From positions 1-37,072 of the forward strand of contig JANQEC010000405.1 of NCBI GenBank assembly GCA_028278585.1: a stretch of DNA of 37,072 bases, read 5' to 3'. The notes under the pieces were generated by a model. It did not search any database. It worked only from the letters and a program-made list of their open reading frames with translations, and had not been told where the DNA came from. This stretch comes from Cyclobacteriaceae bacterium. Its GTDB lineage: Bacteria; Bacteroidota; Bacteroidia; Cytophagales; Cyclobacteriaceae. Below, in pieces: positions 8,331-18,920 of this stretch (positions are counted from its first letter, which is position 1; every line of letters begins with the position of its first letter). The position numbers were made by a program, and so were the translations under genes.

Positions 8331-10715
8331 ATGTTCTCGAACAACATCAAGATCGCACTTAGAAAATTCTGGAAGAGGAAATCGAATTCATTTACTAAGC
8401 TGTTCAGCCTCTCTGTTGGCTTGATCAGTTTATTTTACATTTCTATTTACATCCACCAGGAAACAAGCTTCGATAATTTTCATCAAAAGCGTTCCAACAT
8501 TTACAGGGTCAATACAACAGATATATCACCAACTGGCTCACTCTTTCTTGGTCTAAGTGCTATTCCTGTCGGTGACTATCTAAAATCCGTCTCACCGGAA
8601 ATCATAGAATTTGTTAGGATCAATAAAGAATATGGAAGTAGGGCGATCAAGTATAAAGAAAAACTATTCTCAGAAAGCGAAAACATCTACTATGCAGATC
8701 ACAATTTTTTCAATCTCTTTGATTTTGACCTGTTGGCCGGAAACAAGGAAACTGCGCTTCAAGGTCCTGATAAAATAATTGTCACAGAAAGAACTGCATT
8801 CAAATATTTCGAGACTACCGATGTCCTTAACAAAACCCTGATATACGATGGAGAACCATTCACTGTAACTGGCATCATTCAGAATATTCCCACCAATTCG
8901 CACCTGCAATTCGATTTTCTTATTTCAATGGCCACCTTTTTGAAAACAAGGCCTACAGCTACCCAAAATTGGACGTGGTTCCCGATGAATACATACTTAC
9001 TATTGCATGAACATGCAGACCTGAATCGCCTTGAAAGAAGGCTCGGGGAAGTACCTGAATATCTTCCGGAAAATAGTGAAGGTCAATTCAAAGAGCTATC
9101 CATAGAACCCCTGGAAGGCTTACATTTCAGTGAGCCTAAATTAGGAGAGTTAGGTCCGAAAGAGCGACTATCCAACCTATACGTATTGATGGGCATTGGA
9201 GTAATGATTCTTCTATTAGCGGTCTCCAATTTTATAAATCTGACTACAGCACAAATAACCCTGCAAGACAAGGAAGTTTCTGTCAAAAAGAGTATGGGTG
9301 CTTCAAAAAAAGACATCATCACCCAATTTGTGACTGAATCTCTCCTGTTTACCTCTCTCGCCACCATTATTTCGGTTCTGGTGATCTTTGGTTCCTTCTC
9401 CTACTTTGAAGGTTTTATGGAAAGGTCTTTCAATACTTCTTTCCTCAGTCATCCACTTGCGTACTTTTCTGTACCAGCCATTCCACTAATCTTGACATTA
9501 CTTGGGGGGATTTATCCAGCTATTAAATTTTCGAATATTTCACCCATTCATCTGCATAAAAAGATTACCGGGAGAACAGCTTTTTTTGATACACGGACTT
9601 CTTTATTGGTTTTCCAATTTTCCATTACAAGTGCACTGGTTATATGCTCGCTGTTGATTTATCGTCAATTAAATTTCTTGCAAACACAGGATAAAGGTCT
9701 GGACACAAAACAAAAAATTGTCATCGATTATGGTCCAAATGCAAGAATTGGAAATGCGTTTGAGTCTTTAAAAACAGCGTTTAAAAGTGTGAATGGTGTT
9801 GAGAGCGTTTCCTTTAGTTCACACATACCGGGACAAAGGCCCAATGGGGTGGGGACCACAATCACCGACAAAGAAGGGCAACAAAGGTATGGAGATATCA
9901 ATTTAACACTCGTTGACGAGGATTTCGTAAAAAATTATGGCTTGCAGATTGTGGCAGGCAGAGATTTTAGAAAAGGCCCGGCAGATCTTACATCTGCACT
10001 AATACTCAATGAATCAGCTGTCAAGGCATATGGGTATGATAATCCCGAAGATATAATTGGAGTTTCACATACACAGTGGGGCGGCGATGGAAAAGTTATC
10101 GGGGTGGTAAGTGATTTTAATTACCTATCGCTTCACAATGACATAGGATTGCTATCTCTTAAGATGTGGCCAGATCAGTACCAGAAGATCACCATGGATA
10201 TATACGAACTCAACATTAAATCCACAATTGAAGCGTTGCGATCCAAATGGATTTCTATGTATCCGGACATTCCTTTTAAATACTATTTCGTGGATGACAA
10301 TTTCAAAGCACAATACAAGAAAGACGAACAGTTTGCAGGTATCATAAGTTTTTTCACACTCATTTCCATTGTCATTGGCGTTCTCGGTTTGGTAGCTTAT
10401 GCTACTTTCTGGTGCAACGGACGGAAAAAAGAAATATCCATTAGAAAAGTACTGGGTGCCGATGCTCCTCAACTTTTATGGAAGTTGTACAAAAGTTTTA
10501 GCCTGCCAGTACTCGTTGGTTTCATACTTGCGATTCCGGTTTCGTATTACTTTGGAAATCAGTGGCTACAACAGTTTGCTTATCAAGTAGGATTCAGTTG
10601 GATCTTTTTTGTAATTCCACTGGTAATCTTGCTGGTATTCATATGCATTTCAGTTGGTGCACAAACTCTTCGTCTAGTCCTTTCCAATCCGGTTGACAAT
10701 TTAAAAGAAGAATAA
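8331..10715 (+). CDS. ABC transporter permease, FtsX/MacB type
   Basis: N-term NNIKIALRKFWKRKSNSFTKLFSLSVGL, MacB-type periplasmic domains, repeated EVSVKKSMGASKKDI / EISIRKVLGADAPQL motifs, paired TM bundles. Confidence 0.9.
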   Translation: MFSNNIKIALRKFWKRKSNSFTKLFSLSVGLISLFYISIYIHQETSFDNFHQKRSNIYRVNTTDISPTGSLFLGLSAIPVGDYLKSVSPEIIEFVRINKEYGSRAIKYKEKLFSESENIYYADHNFFNLFDFDLLAGNKETALQGPDKIIVTERTAFKYFETTDVLNKTLIYDGEPFTVTGIIQNIPTNSHLQFDFLISMATFLKTRPTATQNWTWFPMNTYLLLHEHADLNRLERRLGEVPEYLPENSEGQFKELSIEPLEGLHFSEPKLGELGPKERLSNLYVLMGIGVMILLLAVSNFINLTTAQITLQDKEVSVKKSMGASKKDIITQFVTESLLFTSLATIISVLVIFGSFSYFEGFMERSFNTSFLSHPLAYFSVPAIPLILTLLGGIYPAIKFSNISPIHLHKKITGRTAFFDTRTSLLVFQFSITSALVICSLLIYRQLNFLQTQDKGLDTKQKIVIDYGPNARIGNAFESLKTAFKSVNGVESVSFSSHIPGQRPNGVGTTITDKEGQQRYGDINLTLVDEDFVKNYGLQIVAGRDFRKGPADLTSALILNESAVKAYGYDNPEDIIGVSHTQWGGDGKVIGVVSDFNYLSLHNDIGLLSLKMWPDQYQKITMDIYELNIKSTIEALRSKWISMYPDIPFKYYFVDDNFKAQYKKDEQFAGIISFFTLISIVIGVLGLVAYATFWCNGRKKEISIRKVLGADAPQLLWKLYKSFSLPVLVGFILAIPVSYYFGNQWLQQFAYQVGFSWIFFVIPLVILLVFICISVGAQTLRLVLSNPVDNLKEE

Positions 10716-10848
10716 GAGCTTACCATAAGCTTAGAATTCATTTTGAAACAGGCGAGGCAAGTGGAAAACTTCAAGAATTAATGATTTCTAAATATTTAGG
10801 GGGTGTTTGTCATTTTTCTTTACCTATATCTAAACCTAATTACCAAAC

Positions 10849-11715
10849 ATGTACAAGTTCCTGCTCACCCTTCTACTCACATTCATATTTACTATTCCCA
10901 CCTTCTCACAAAACAAAATCGACTGGACCAATCTGAAATTCAAAAATGACAGCACTGGCCAAAATGTAGAATACAAAATAACGATTGAAGATGGCACAAC
11001 TATTTATGGCATTCTTCAACGACTCACCTCTGAACAACTATTCATCGAAACAAATGAATTGGGGATATTAGCACTGGATATTGATCGTATCAAATCGATC
11101 AATCCAAGAGATTCAGAATCAAATGAAATCGAAACAGACCGACCGATGGTAGGTGTCAATCACTACTTGATTGCCCCCAGCCCCTATAGTTTAGAACAAG
11201 ATGAGTTTAACCTGCAGTTTTCTGAAATATTTCTATTCTCCAGCTGGTATGGAATCTCAGACAATTTCACATTAGGAGGAGGTTTTACGCTGATTCCGGC
11301 GATCGACTTTTCAGATCAACTGTTTTACCTTATTCCAAAAGTGAGTTTCGATTTAAGCCCTGGAATAAGAGCTTCTGCTCAACTTACTCATTTAATTGCC
11401 GAAGGTGAAAGTACTTCGCTCCTTTCCATAACCACGGGTTTCGGCAAACCAGACAGTCATTTTTCTATTGGTTATACCACCTCTTTAAGTGATAATGTAG
11501 GTGGCGCGATTAATTCGGGAATAGTATTGCGGGCGACAAAAAAACTTGGATTCCTTTTTGACGGATACTTCTTTACGGATGAATCTGACGAAAACTTAAT
11601 CGGTTTCGGACTAAGATTCATCGGAAGGTCATCATCGTTTGATTTTGGTTTTCTGTCTGTTCCCGGTTCAGGTGTAGGATCTGTTCCCTGGATTAATTAC
11701 ACAATACGTTTGTGA
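10849..11715 (+). CDS. secreted/outer-membrane beta-barrel-like hypothetical protein
   Basis: Signal peptide LLLTFIFTIPTFSQ; alternating beta-strand pattern in C-terminal half. Confidence 0.65.
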   Translation: MYKFLLTLLLTFIFTIPTFSQNKIDWTNLKFKNDSTGQNVEYKITIEDGTTIYGILQRLTSEQLFIETNELGILALDIDRIKSINPRDSESNEIETDRPMVGVNHYLIAPSPYSLEQDEFNLQFSEIFLFSSWYGISDNFTLGGGFTLIPAIDFSDQLFYLIPKVSFDLSPGIRASAQLTHLIAEGESTSLLSITTGFGKPDSHFSIGYTTSLSDNVGGAINSGIVLRATKKLGFLFDGYFFTDESDENLIGFGLRFIGRSSSFDFGFLSVPGSGVGSVPWINYTIRL

Positions 11716-11852
11716 AATAATTCAACTTCAACCTTAGAAGTGCCGGTACATTTTGGATAACGGTAGTTCGTACCAAACAATTCAAAACCATGGTATCCTG
11801 CCATTGTAACCAATTCACAAGAATGATATCTAACTAATAAATTATTCATGGA

Positions 11853-12047
11853 ATGAAAAATTTTAAGATACTAGTGGTCCTGGTTGCAGCCCTCATGTTT
11901 TGCAATTGTTCAGATGATGATGATGACAGTTGTTGCAGGGTGTGCTCCACAGGTCAAGCATGTGGGGATTCCTGTATTGCTGAAACAGCTACTTGCAACG
12001 AGGCTCCCGGATGTGCCTGTAATGGTGGAAGTGGTCCTCTTTATTGA
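11853..12047 (+). CDS. Cys-rich mini-lipoprotein
   Basis: 64 aa; LVAALMFCNCSDDDDD lipobox plus Asp-rich linker, then CCRVCSTGQACGDSCIAETATCNEAPGCACNG. Confidence 0.75.
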   Translation: MKNFKILVVLVAALMFCNCSDDDDDSCCRVCSTGQACGDSCIAETATCNEAPGCACNGGSGPLY

Positions 12048-12184
12048 CCCTGTTTCTACCTTCACAACACTTCATCTTCTTAAGTTTATGCACTTCTTGG
12101 AAGCTGACGACCATTGATCACAAGCCGTTATCCACTTCCAACTAACTAGCTTATCTTTAGCTTTCAACTTTAACCTACATAAGC

Positions 12185-15100
12185 ATGAAGAAGATACTAT
12201 TCGCCGCATTGGCGATTGCATTTCTGTCGTTTGACGGAGAATCACAACGAAGAAGAGGAAATACAAAAGCGACAACAACATCATATAATAGCTCACTTTA
12301 TGAAGGCATGAACTGGCGGCTGGTAGGCCCATTCAGAGGTGGGCGGTCAGCAGCAGTAACCGGAGTACCCGGCAAAGCGAACCTGTATTACATGGGTGCC
12401 ACTGGTGGAGGAGTATGGCGCACCAAAGACGCAGGTAGCACCTGGGAAAACATTTCAGACGGTTACTTCGGCGGATCCATTGGAGCAGTAGCCGTAAGTG
12501 AGTGGGACAACAATGTTATATATGTCGGTGGCGGAGAAGTAACAGTCCGGGGAAATGTATCTTCTGGGTACGGAATGTGGCGATCAGTTGATGCTGGAGC
12601 AACCTGGCAGGAAATAGGACTCAAAAATTCAAGACACATTCCAAGAATTCGAATTCATCCAAAAAATCCGGACCTGGTTTATGTAGCAGTGATGGGTGAT
12701 CTTTACAAATCCTCAACAGAGCGAGGAGTTTACAGAAGTAAAGATGGTGGAAAAAGCTGGGAGAAAATCCTTTATGCAAATGCAGATGCCGGTGCTGTAG
12801 ACCTGACATTTGATCCCAATAATCCTCGAATATTGTATGCATCAACCTGGAGAATACGAAGAACTCCATACAGTTTAGAAAGCGGTGGAGACGGTTCAGC
12901 GTTATGGAAGAGTACAGATGGTGGTGACAGTTGGACCAATATATCAGGAAATGAAGGGCTCCCTGGAGGCGTCTGGGGGATTTCTGGCGTAACCGTATCT
13001 CCAGTGAATTCGAACAGGGTTTGGGTGTTGATCGAAAACCAGGACGGAGGTGTTTATCGATCAGAGGATGCCGGTAAAACCTGGAAATTGATCAACAAGG
13101 AGCGAAAACTTCGCCAACGTGCCTGGTATTACACCCGGATCTATGCGGATACTCAGGATGAAAATGGTGTATATGTAATGAACGTAAGGTACCACCGTTC
13201 CAAGGATGGTGGAAAAACCTATGAAACATTCAATGCTCCGCACGGAGATCATCATGATTTTTGGATGGCTCCTGAAGACAACCAGCGCATGGCCATAGCT
13301 GATGATGGTGGAGCCCAGGTATCATTCGACGGAGGTGAAAATTGGTCAACTTACGAGAATCAACCCACTGCACAATTTTACAGGGTAACCACAGACGATT
13401 CCTTTCCTTATAGGATCTATGGAGCACAACAAGACAATTCAACAGTTAGAATCAATCATCGATCAGATGGTTGGTTCATAGGAGAAGATGATTGGGAACC
13501 CAGTGCCGGTGGTGAGAGCGCTCATATGGCCCCTGATCCCAAAAACAACGATATCGTATATGGAGGTAGCTATGATGGCTTCTTTACAAGAGTTAATCAC
13601 GCAACCAATGAAAGAAGAGGTATAAATGTTTGGCCTGATAACCCCATGGGACATGGAGCAGAAGATTTTAAATACCGTTTTCAATGGAATTTCCCAATCT
13701 TCTTTTCACCAGATGGAAGCAAATTATATACAGCATCAAATCAATTGCATGTGAGTACAGATGAAGGTCAATCATGGAAGATCATTAGCCCTGATCTTAC
13801 CAGGAATGATCCATCCAAATTGAAGTCATCAGGAGGCCCCATTACGCAAGACAACACAAGCGTTGAGTACTACTGTACCATTTTTGCTGCTGTAGAATCC
13901 TATCATGAAGCTGGCGTTATCTGGACCGGTTCCGATGACGGGTTGGTACATGTAACAAAAGATGGTGGAGAAAATTGGTCAAATGTTACTCCCCCGGGAA
14001 TGCCGGAATGGATGATGATCAATAGCGTAGAGATCGACCCTTTCAACAAAGGAGGACTTTATATCGCAGGCACAAGATACAAGTTGGGAGATTTCGCTCC
14101 ATATCTATATAAAACCGAGGATTATGGTCAAACCTGGAAGAAAATCACAAGCGGCATTAAAGCAGAAGATTTCACTCGAGTACTTCGCGCTGACCCGGTT
14201 AGAAAAGGTCTACTTTACGCAGGAACCGAGGCCGGAATGTACGCATCATTTGATGACGGTGCCAGCTGGAAACCATTTCAAATGAACCTTCCGATCGTAC
14301 CGATTACAGACCTGGCACTGAAGAACAACAACTTGATTGCAGCAACCCAGGGAAGAAGTTTTTGGATGATTGACGACCTCACACCACTCCATCAGCTCAA
14401 CAATGAAGTAGCTAACAAATCCCATCATTTGTTCAAACCGATGGACTCCTATCGAATGAGTGGTGGAAATGGAAGAGAGTCCAAAACTGCCGGTACCAAT
14501 CATCCCGGAGGAGTACTGGTCAACTATTTTGTTAAGGATACAGCTAAAACCGATACAATTTCAATCAGTTTTCATGAATCGAATGGGGACTTAATTAAGT
14601 TTTTCTCAACGCATCCTAATAAAGATGACAATGAATCAATGTTATCTGTATCCCCTGGCTTCAATACCATGAATTGGGACATGCGGTACAATGGAGCAAA
14701 GACTTTCAAAGGGATGATAATGTGGGCTGCTACAACAAGAGGACCTGCTGCCATTCCTGGAGCTTATAAAGTTAAAATGACTGTAAATGGCGTTGAAAGT
14801 ACCCAGGATTTTAACTTATTGAAAGACCCAAGAACAAATGCGACACAGGCTGATCTGCAAGCTCAATTCGATTTCTTGATGAATGTCAGGAATAAGTTAT
14901 CCGAAACTCATGAAGGGATCATAAATATCAGAAAAGCGAAGGCACAGATAAACGTTGTACTCAAAAAATCTGAGAGCAATGAAGAGCTAAAAAAGCTTGG
15001 AAAAGATATTGTCAAAGCGATGAGCGATATTGAAAAGACGCTTTATCAAACAAAGAATGAAAGCGGACAAGATCCGCTGAATTTTCCAATTCGTCTAAAC

Positions 15101-15301
15101 AATAAGCTCGGACATCTTGCTTCGCTTTCCGGAATTGGTGATAATCCTCCAACAGATTCGGCATTGGAATTTTATGCAGAAGTAACTGGAAAAATTGACG
15201 AACAATTAAAAATGCTTAAAGAGATCTTCGATTCACGAATTGCGGAATTCAATCAAAAAGTGAAAGAAGCAAGCATTGATGCGGTAAAACTGGACGACTA
15301 A
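12185..15301 (+). CDS. secreted Asp-box (BNR/VPS10-sortilin-like) beta-propeller protein
   Basis: Signal peptide; about 11 SxDxGxTW-like Asp boxes (TKDAGSTW, SVDAGATW, SKDGGKSW, STDGGDSW, SEDAGKTW, SKDGGKTY, SFDGGENW, STDEGQSW, TKDGGENW, TEDYGQTW, SFDDGASW). Confidence 0.9.
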   Translation: MKKILFAALAIAFLSFDGESQRRRGNTKATTTSYNSSLYEGMNWRLVGPFRGGRSAAVTGVPGKANLYYMGATGGGVWRTKDAGSTWENISDGYFGGSIGAVAVSEWDNNVIYVGGGEVTVRGNVSSGYGMWRSVDAGATWQEIGLKNSRHIPRIRIHPKNPDLVYVAVMGDLYKSSTERGVYRSKDGGKSWEKILYANADAGAVDLTFDPNNPRILYASTWRIRRTPYSLESGGDGSALWKSTDGGDSWTNISGNEGLPGGVWGISGVTVSPVNSNRVWVLIENQDGGVYRSEDAGKTWKLINKERKLRQRAWYYTRIYADTQDENGVYVMNVRYHRSKDGGKTYETFNAPHGDHHDFWMAPEDNQRMAIADDGGAQVSFDGGENWSTYENQPTAQFYRVTTDDSFPYRIYGAQQDNSTVRINHRSDGWFIGEDDWEPSAGGESAHMAPDPKNNDIVYGGSYDGFFTRVNHATNERRGINVWPDNPMGHGAEDFKYRFQWNFPIFFSPDGSKLYTASNQLHVSTDEGQSWKIISPDLTRNDPSKLKSSGGPITQDNTSVEYYCTIFAAVESYHEAGVIWTGSDDGLVHVTKDGGENWSNVTPPGMPEWMMINSVEIDPFNKGGLYIAGTRYKLGDFAPYLYKTEDYGQTWKKITSGIKAEDFTRVLRADPVRKGLLYAGTEAGMYASFDDGASWKPFQMNLPIVPITDLALKNNNLIAATQGRSFWMIDDLTPLHQLNNEVANKSHHLFKPMDSYRMSGGNGRESKTAGTNHPGGVLVNYFVKDTAKTDTISISFHESNGDLIKFFSTHPNKDDNESMLSVSPGFNTMNWDMRYNGAKTFKGMIMWAATTRGPAAIPGAYKVKMTVNGVESTQDFNLLKDPRTNATQADLQAQFDFLMNVRNKLSETHEGIINIRKAKAQINVVLKKSESNEELKKLGKDIVKAMSDIEKTLYQTKNESGQDPLNFPIRLNNKLGHLASLSGIGDNPPTDSALEFYAEVTGKIDEQLKMLKEIFDSRIAEFNQKVKEASIDAVKLDD

Positions 15302-15324
15302 CATCTTATCTAAGTTTACTCATG

Positions 15325-15353
15325 AAAGGCCTGTCTCCGACGGGCCTTTTTTT
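15325..15353 (+). terminator. Rho-independent terminator
   Basis: AAAGGCCTGTC-TCC-GACGGGCCTTT, 11-bp stem with one T-G wobble, followed by T tract, 24 bp after a stop codon. Confidence 0.9.
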
Positions 15354-15430
15354 ATCATTTGATTTTATTGGTACTATCCTTTCTTGTAAACATTCAAGAG
15401 TGGATATTTGCGCTCTCTTGTAATCACTAT

Positions 15431-16627
15431 ATGTATAACGTTGTTGTTATTGGCGGAGGAATTGTTGGATTGGCCTCTGCGTTAAAAATCAAGGAGAAAA
15501 ACCCAACTTACAAAGTTGCAATTGTAGAAAAGGAAAGAACAATTGCCCAACACCAAACAGGGCATAACAGTGGAGTCATTCATTCAGGTCTTTACTACAA
15601 GCCAGGTAGCTATAAAGCAAAAAACTGCGTTGATGGCTACAACATGCTACTCGATTTCTGCAACGAAGAAGAAATTCCATATGAGCTATGCGGAAAAATT
15701 GTTGTTGCAACCAACAAAAGTCAAATGAGCGCGTTGAAAACGCTTTATGAACGCGGTGTAGCCAATGGGTTGAAAAATTTAAAAAAACTAAGACCTGAAG
15801 CACTAAAGGAATACGAGCCGCACGTAGCTGGAATTGCTGGCATTTTTGTTCCTCAAACCGGCATCATTGATTACAAACTGGTAGCTGATAAGTATGCCGA
15901 AAAATTCAAACATTTTGGAGGAGAAATTCATTCATCAAATAAGCTGATCAAGTTCAAAGAAGAGAAAGGATTCATCCATGTACACACTGAAAATCAACGG
16001 CTTACTACCAGGCTGGTTGTTAATTGCTCAGGACTTTATTCTGACAAAATAGCAAAGCTCACAGGTGCCAAAATTGATTATAAGATTGTTCCGTTTCGTG
16101 GGGAGTATTATAAAATCAAACCAGAAAAGGAATACCTTGTCAAAAACCTGATCTACCCTGTTCCTGATCCCAGTTTTCCTTTTTTGGGTGTTCACTTCAC
16201 CCGCCACATCAATGGGGGAATCGAAGCTGGGCCCAACGCTGTTTTGGCATTCGCTCGGGAGGGTTATAAAAAATCACAAATCCATATGAAGGAATTGCTT
16301 GGAACGTTATTTTATCCAGGATTTTTGAGAGTAGCCCGCAAGTATTGGCGAACAGGCATGGGTGAAATGTATCGCTCCTACTCCAAAGCTGCATTTACTC
16401 GGGCTCTCAGGGAGTTAATCCCTGAAATTCAGAAAAAAGACCTAATAAAGGGTGGTTCTGGTGTTCGCGCGCAAGCGTGTGATCGAAAGGGTGGGCTTAT
16501 TGATGATTTCCTTGTAGTGGAACATGATAAATTCATCAACATTGGGAATGCACCTTCACCTGCAGCTACCTCCTCCCTCGCTATAGGTGAACGTGTATCT
16601 CAAATGGTCGAGGAAAGACTTAACTAA
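15431..16627 (+). CDS. lhgO: L-2-hydroxyglutarate oxidase
   Basis: FAD Rossmann VVVIGGGIVGLASALKI; QHQTGHNSGVIHSGLYYKPGSYKA, PFRGEYY, GPNAVLAF, GGSGVRAQA, APSPAATSSLAIGE. ORF opens at 15359 in the terminator tail; Met at 15431 preferred. Confidence 0.92.
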   Translation: MYNVVVIGGGIVGLASALKIKEKNPTYKVAIVEKERTIAQHQTGHNSGVIHSGLYYKPGSYKAKNCVDGYNMLLDFCNEEEIPYELCGKIVVATNKSQMSALKTLYERGVANGLKNLKKLRPEALKEYEPHVAGIAGIFVPQTGIIDYKLVADKYAEKFKHFGGEIHSSNKLIKFKEEKGFIHVHTENQRLTTRLVVNCSGLYSDKIAKLTGAKIDYKIVPFRGEYYKIKPEKEYLVKNLIYPVPDPSFPFLGVHFTRHINGGIEAGPNAVLAFAREGYKKSQIHMKELLGTLFYPGFLRVARKYWRTGMGEMYRSYSKAAFTRALRELIPEIQKKDLIKGGSGVRAQACDRKGGLIDDFLVVEHDKFINIGNAPSPAATSSLAIGERVSQMVEERLN

Positions 16628-16630
16628 GTA

Positions 16631-17212
16631 ATGAAAAGCATATCCATATTCTGTGGTTCCAATAATGGAACAAGACCCATTTATTCTGAAAAGGCATATT
16701 CCCTTGGCAAAACAATGGCAGAACGGAATATTCGCGTTGTTTATGGAGGCGCAAAAATTGGACTGATGGGCAAGGTAGCCAAAGGTTCATTGGATTCAGG
16801 TGGCGAAGTATATGGAGTGATCCCGGGTTTTCTTCGAAGTAAGGAGGTTGCGCACCAGCACCTCACGAAGATGTTTGTAGTTGAAACCATGCATGAACGT
16901 AAAACGAAAATGCACAAGCTCTCCGATGGAATTATAACACTTCCGGGCGGTTTTGGTACCATGGAAGAGTTTTTTGAAATACTCACCTGGGGTCAACTTG
17001 GCTTACATTCAAAACCCATGGGATTGTTAAATATTGACGGATTTTATGATCCACTGGTTGATCAATTTGACGTGATGGTAAAGAATGAATTACTCAAACC
17101 GGTCAACCGGGAAATGGTTTTAATAAATGATGATATTGATGGGCTTCTTACCCAAATGGACAATTATCAACCACCTTCCGTTAAGAAATGGATCAGTACT
17201 GAGCGGACCTAA
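16631..17212 (+). CDS. LOG-family protein (cytokinin riboside 5'-monophosphate phosphoribohydrolase type, TIGR00730)
   Basis: IFCGSNNGTRPIY, VYGGAKIGLMG, VVETMHERKTKM, LPGGFGTMEEFFEILTW. Confidence 0.93.
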   Translation: MKSISIFCGSNNGTRPIYSEKAYSLGKTMAERNIRVVYGGAKIGLMGKVAKGSLDSGGEVYGVIPGFLRSKEVAHQHLTKMFVVETMHERKTKMHKLSDGIITLPGGFGTMEEFFEILTWGQLGLHSKPMGLLNIDGFYDPLVDQFDVMVKNELLKPVNREMVLINDDIDGLLTQMDNYQPPSVKKWISTERT

Positions 17213-17404
17213 TATCGCCTTTGTGACACACAGTCCGTGAAGAATGGTCAAGCAAAAGACGATTCGCTTTTTCAACAGAACTGGTTTCACCTACATTCTC
17301 GTTATTTGTAGTATGAAGTGAGCATGATGCTTAACTTCTTATTGAGATTTCAGATTGCTATAAGTTAAAATGTGAAGCAAATTGCCCTATTTAGAAATAA
17401 ACAC

Positions 17405-17911
17405 ATGAAAAAATTAGTTATACTATTCATTTTTGTCATTTCACTGAGTGCCTGTGCACAGCAGGAAAAGAACACAAAGCCTACAGCAACTTCAAAAGCA
17501 TCCAAAATTGATAAAATCGAAAAATCTGAAGCTGAGTGGAGGGCCGAGCTTACCGAGTTTGAATACTATGTTTTAAGGGAAAAAGGTACAGAACGTGCTT
17601 TTACCGGAGCTCTTCTAAGCAATAAACAAGAAGGTACATATGTCTGTGCAGCTTGTTCCCTGCCACTTTTTGAATCAAACACGAAGTTCAAATCAGGAAC
17701 CGGGTGGCCTTCATTCTATCAGCCGATCAACGATGTGAATGTTGCTGAGGAAGATGATAGATCTTACGGAATGGTGAGAACAGAGGTCTTATGCGCTCGT
17801 TGTGATGGTCATTTAGGTCATGTTTTTCCCGACGGCCCACGGCCTACCGGATTGAGATATTGTATCAACTCCGCTTCGCTGAAGTTTGAGAAGGCGCTTG
17901 CTGAAAAATGA
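17405..17911 (+). CDS. msrB: peptide-methionine (R)-S-oxide reductase, lipoprotein form
   Basis: Lipobox SLSACAQQ; Zn motifs CAAC and [35 protein letters not shown] 17372 with Met at 17405 preferred. Confidence 0.93.
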   Translation: MKKLVILFIFVISLSACAQQEKNTKPTATSKASKIDKIEKSEAEWRAELTEFEYYVLREKGTERAFTGALLSNKQEGTYVCAACSLPLFESNTKFKSGTGWPSFYQPINDVNVAEEDDRSYGMVRTEVLCARCDGHLGHVFPDGPRPTGLRYCINSASLKFEKALAEK

Positions 17912-18863
17912 TCTTGTCGAAGAACTTTTCAGCACTTAATTCTATATAAGAGTATTCCTGACCTGGTATCGTAAATCCCACATGCCCGCCATATTTAGGA
18001 GTTTCTAAATAAACATAAGGGTGATCTTCGATCTGAGTATACGGAAAACAACCAGGTCCTAACAGTGGATCATTCAAAGCATTGAGTATAAAAACAGGTT
18101 TATCGATATCTTTTAGATAATTTCTGCACGAAGAACTTTCATAGAATTCGTCAATGCTATCGAAATCATAAAGTTTCAAGGTTGTCTGCTCATGCAAAGC
18201 ATCAAATGTCTTGATAGCATCCAGGTCAACACTTTGAAGTTCCGGATGTTTTTTTGCTTTTAACTCAATATTCTCCTTGATTTTTTTTAAAAAAACCCTG
18301 GAGTAGAAACCACCCAGGTTAGATTCTGCCGCATCAGAGGTATCCTTCAAAAGGCAAGAAACTGAAACGGTAAAAGCACCGAGCAGGCGTTCGTTGGTCT
18401 CGTACTCTCCAAAGTACTTAACCGCCTGACAACCTCCCATCGAGATGCCCAGCAAAACAATGCTATCATACTGATTTGATCCTAGTGCGTGATCTACTAC
18501 TGCAGCAAGGTCGCCAGTTTCACCATGATGGTAAGATCTCGCAAGCCTATTCATTTCCCCCCCGCACCCACGACTGTTCCATGCCAGAATGTCCCACCCC
18601 CGTTCCGAAAAATATTTAGCCGGTCGCTTAATGTAATGACGGTCCGTACTGCCCTCTAATCCGTGACCAATGATCATCAGTCGTTGATTTTTATTCTTAA
18701 TCCAATCGAGATCCAGGAAATCTCCATCTGAAAGTTCAAGGCGTTCACGATGGTACCGTATACCTTCTATTTTATTGAAAATTGAGGGTACAATTGTTTC
18801 GAAATGACGATTGAAGTAATACCATGGACGTTTACGGTACCCGGATTCTTGAATAATCGGCAT
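17865..18863 (-). CDS. alpha/beta hydrolase, YheT/EMB8-like
   Basis: [60 protein letters not shown]. Confidence 0.9.
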   Translation of the reverse strand: MPIIQESGYRKRPWYYFNRHFETIVPSIFNKIEGIRYHRERLELSDGDFLDLDWIKNKNQRLMIIGHGLEGSTDRHYIKRPAKYFSERGWDILAWNSRGCGGEMNRLARSYHHGETGDLAAVVDHALGSNQYDSIVLLGISMGGCQAVKYFGEYETNERLLGAFTVSVSCLLKDTSDAAESNLGGFYSRVFLKKIKENIELKAKKHPELQSVDLDAIKTFDALHEQTTLKLYDFDSIDEFYESSSCRNYLKDIDKPVFILNALNDPLLGPGCFPYTQIEDHPYVYLETPKYGGHVGFTIPGQEYSYIELSAEKFFDKIIFQQAPSQTSAKRS

Positions 18864-18920
18864 ACACCAATGTTAACGTATACAGCAAGAATTATCAATG
18901 ATTTACATGAATTCCTTCGG

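Noticed and set aside
11884-12332. ORFs 11884..12117 (+) and 12072..12332 (-)
   Set aside because: Out of frame with, or antisense to, the Cys-rich lipoprotein and the Asp-box protein start.
17220-17240. TTTGTGACACACAGTCCGTGA as a third copy of the TTTGTGA direct repeat
   Set aside because: Second half-site differs and the period is 14, not 20; no AAC core.
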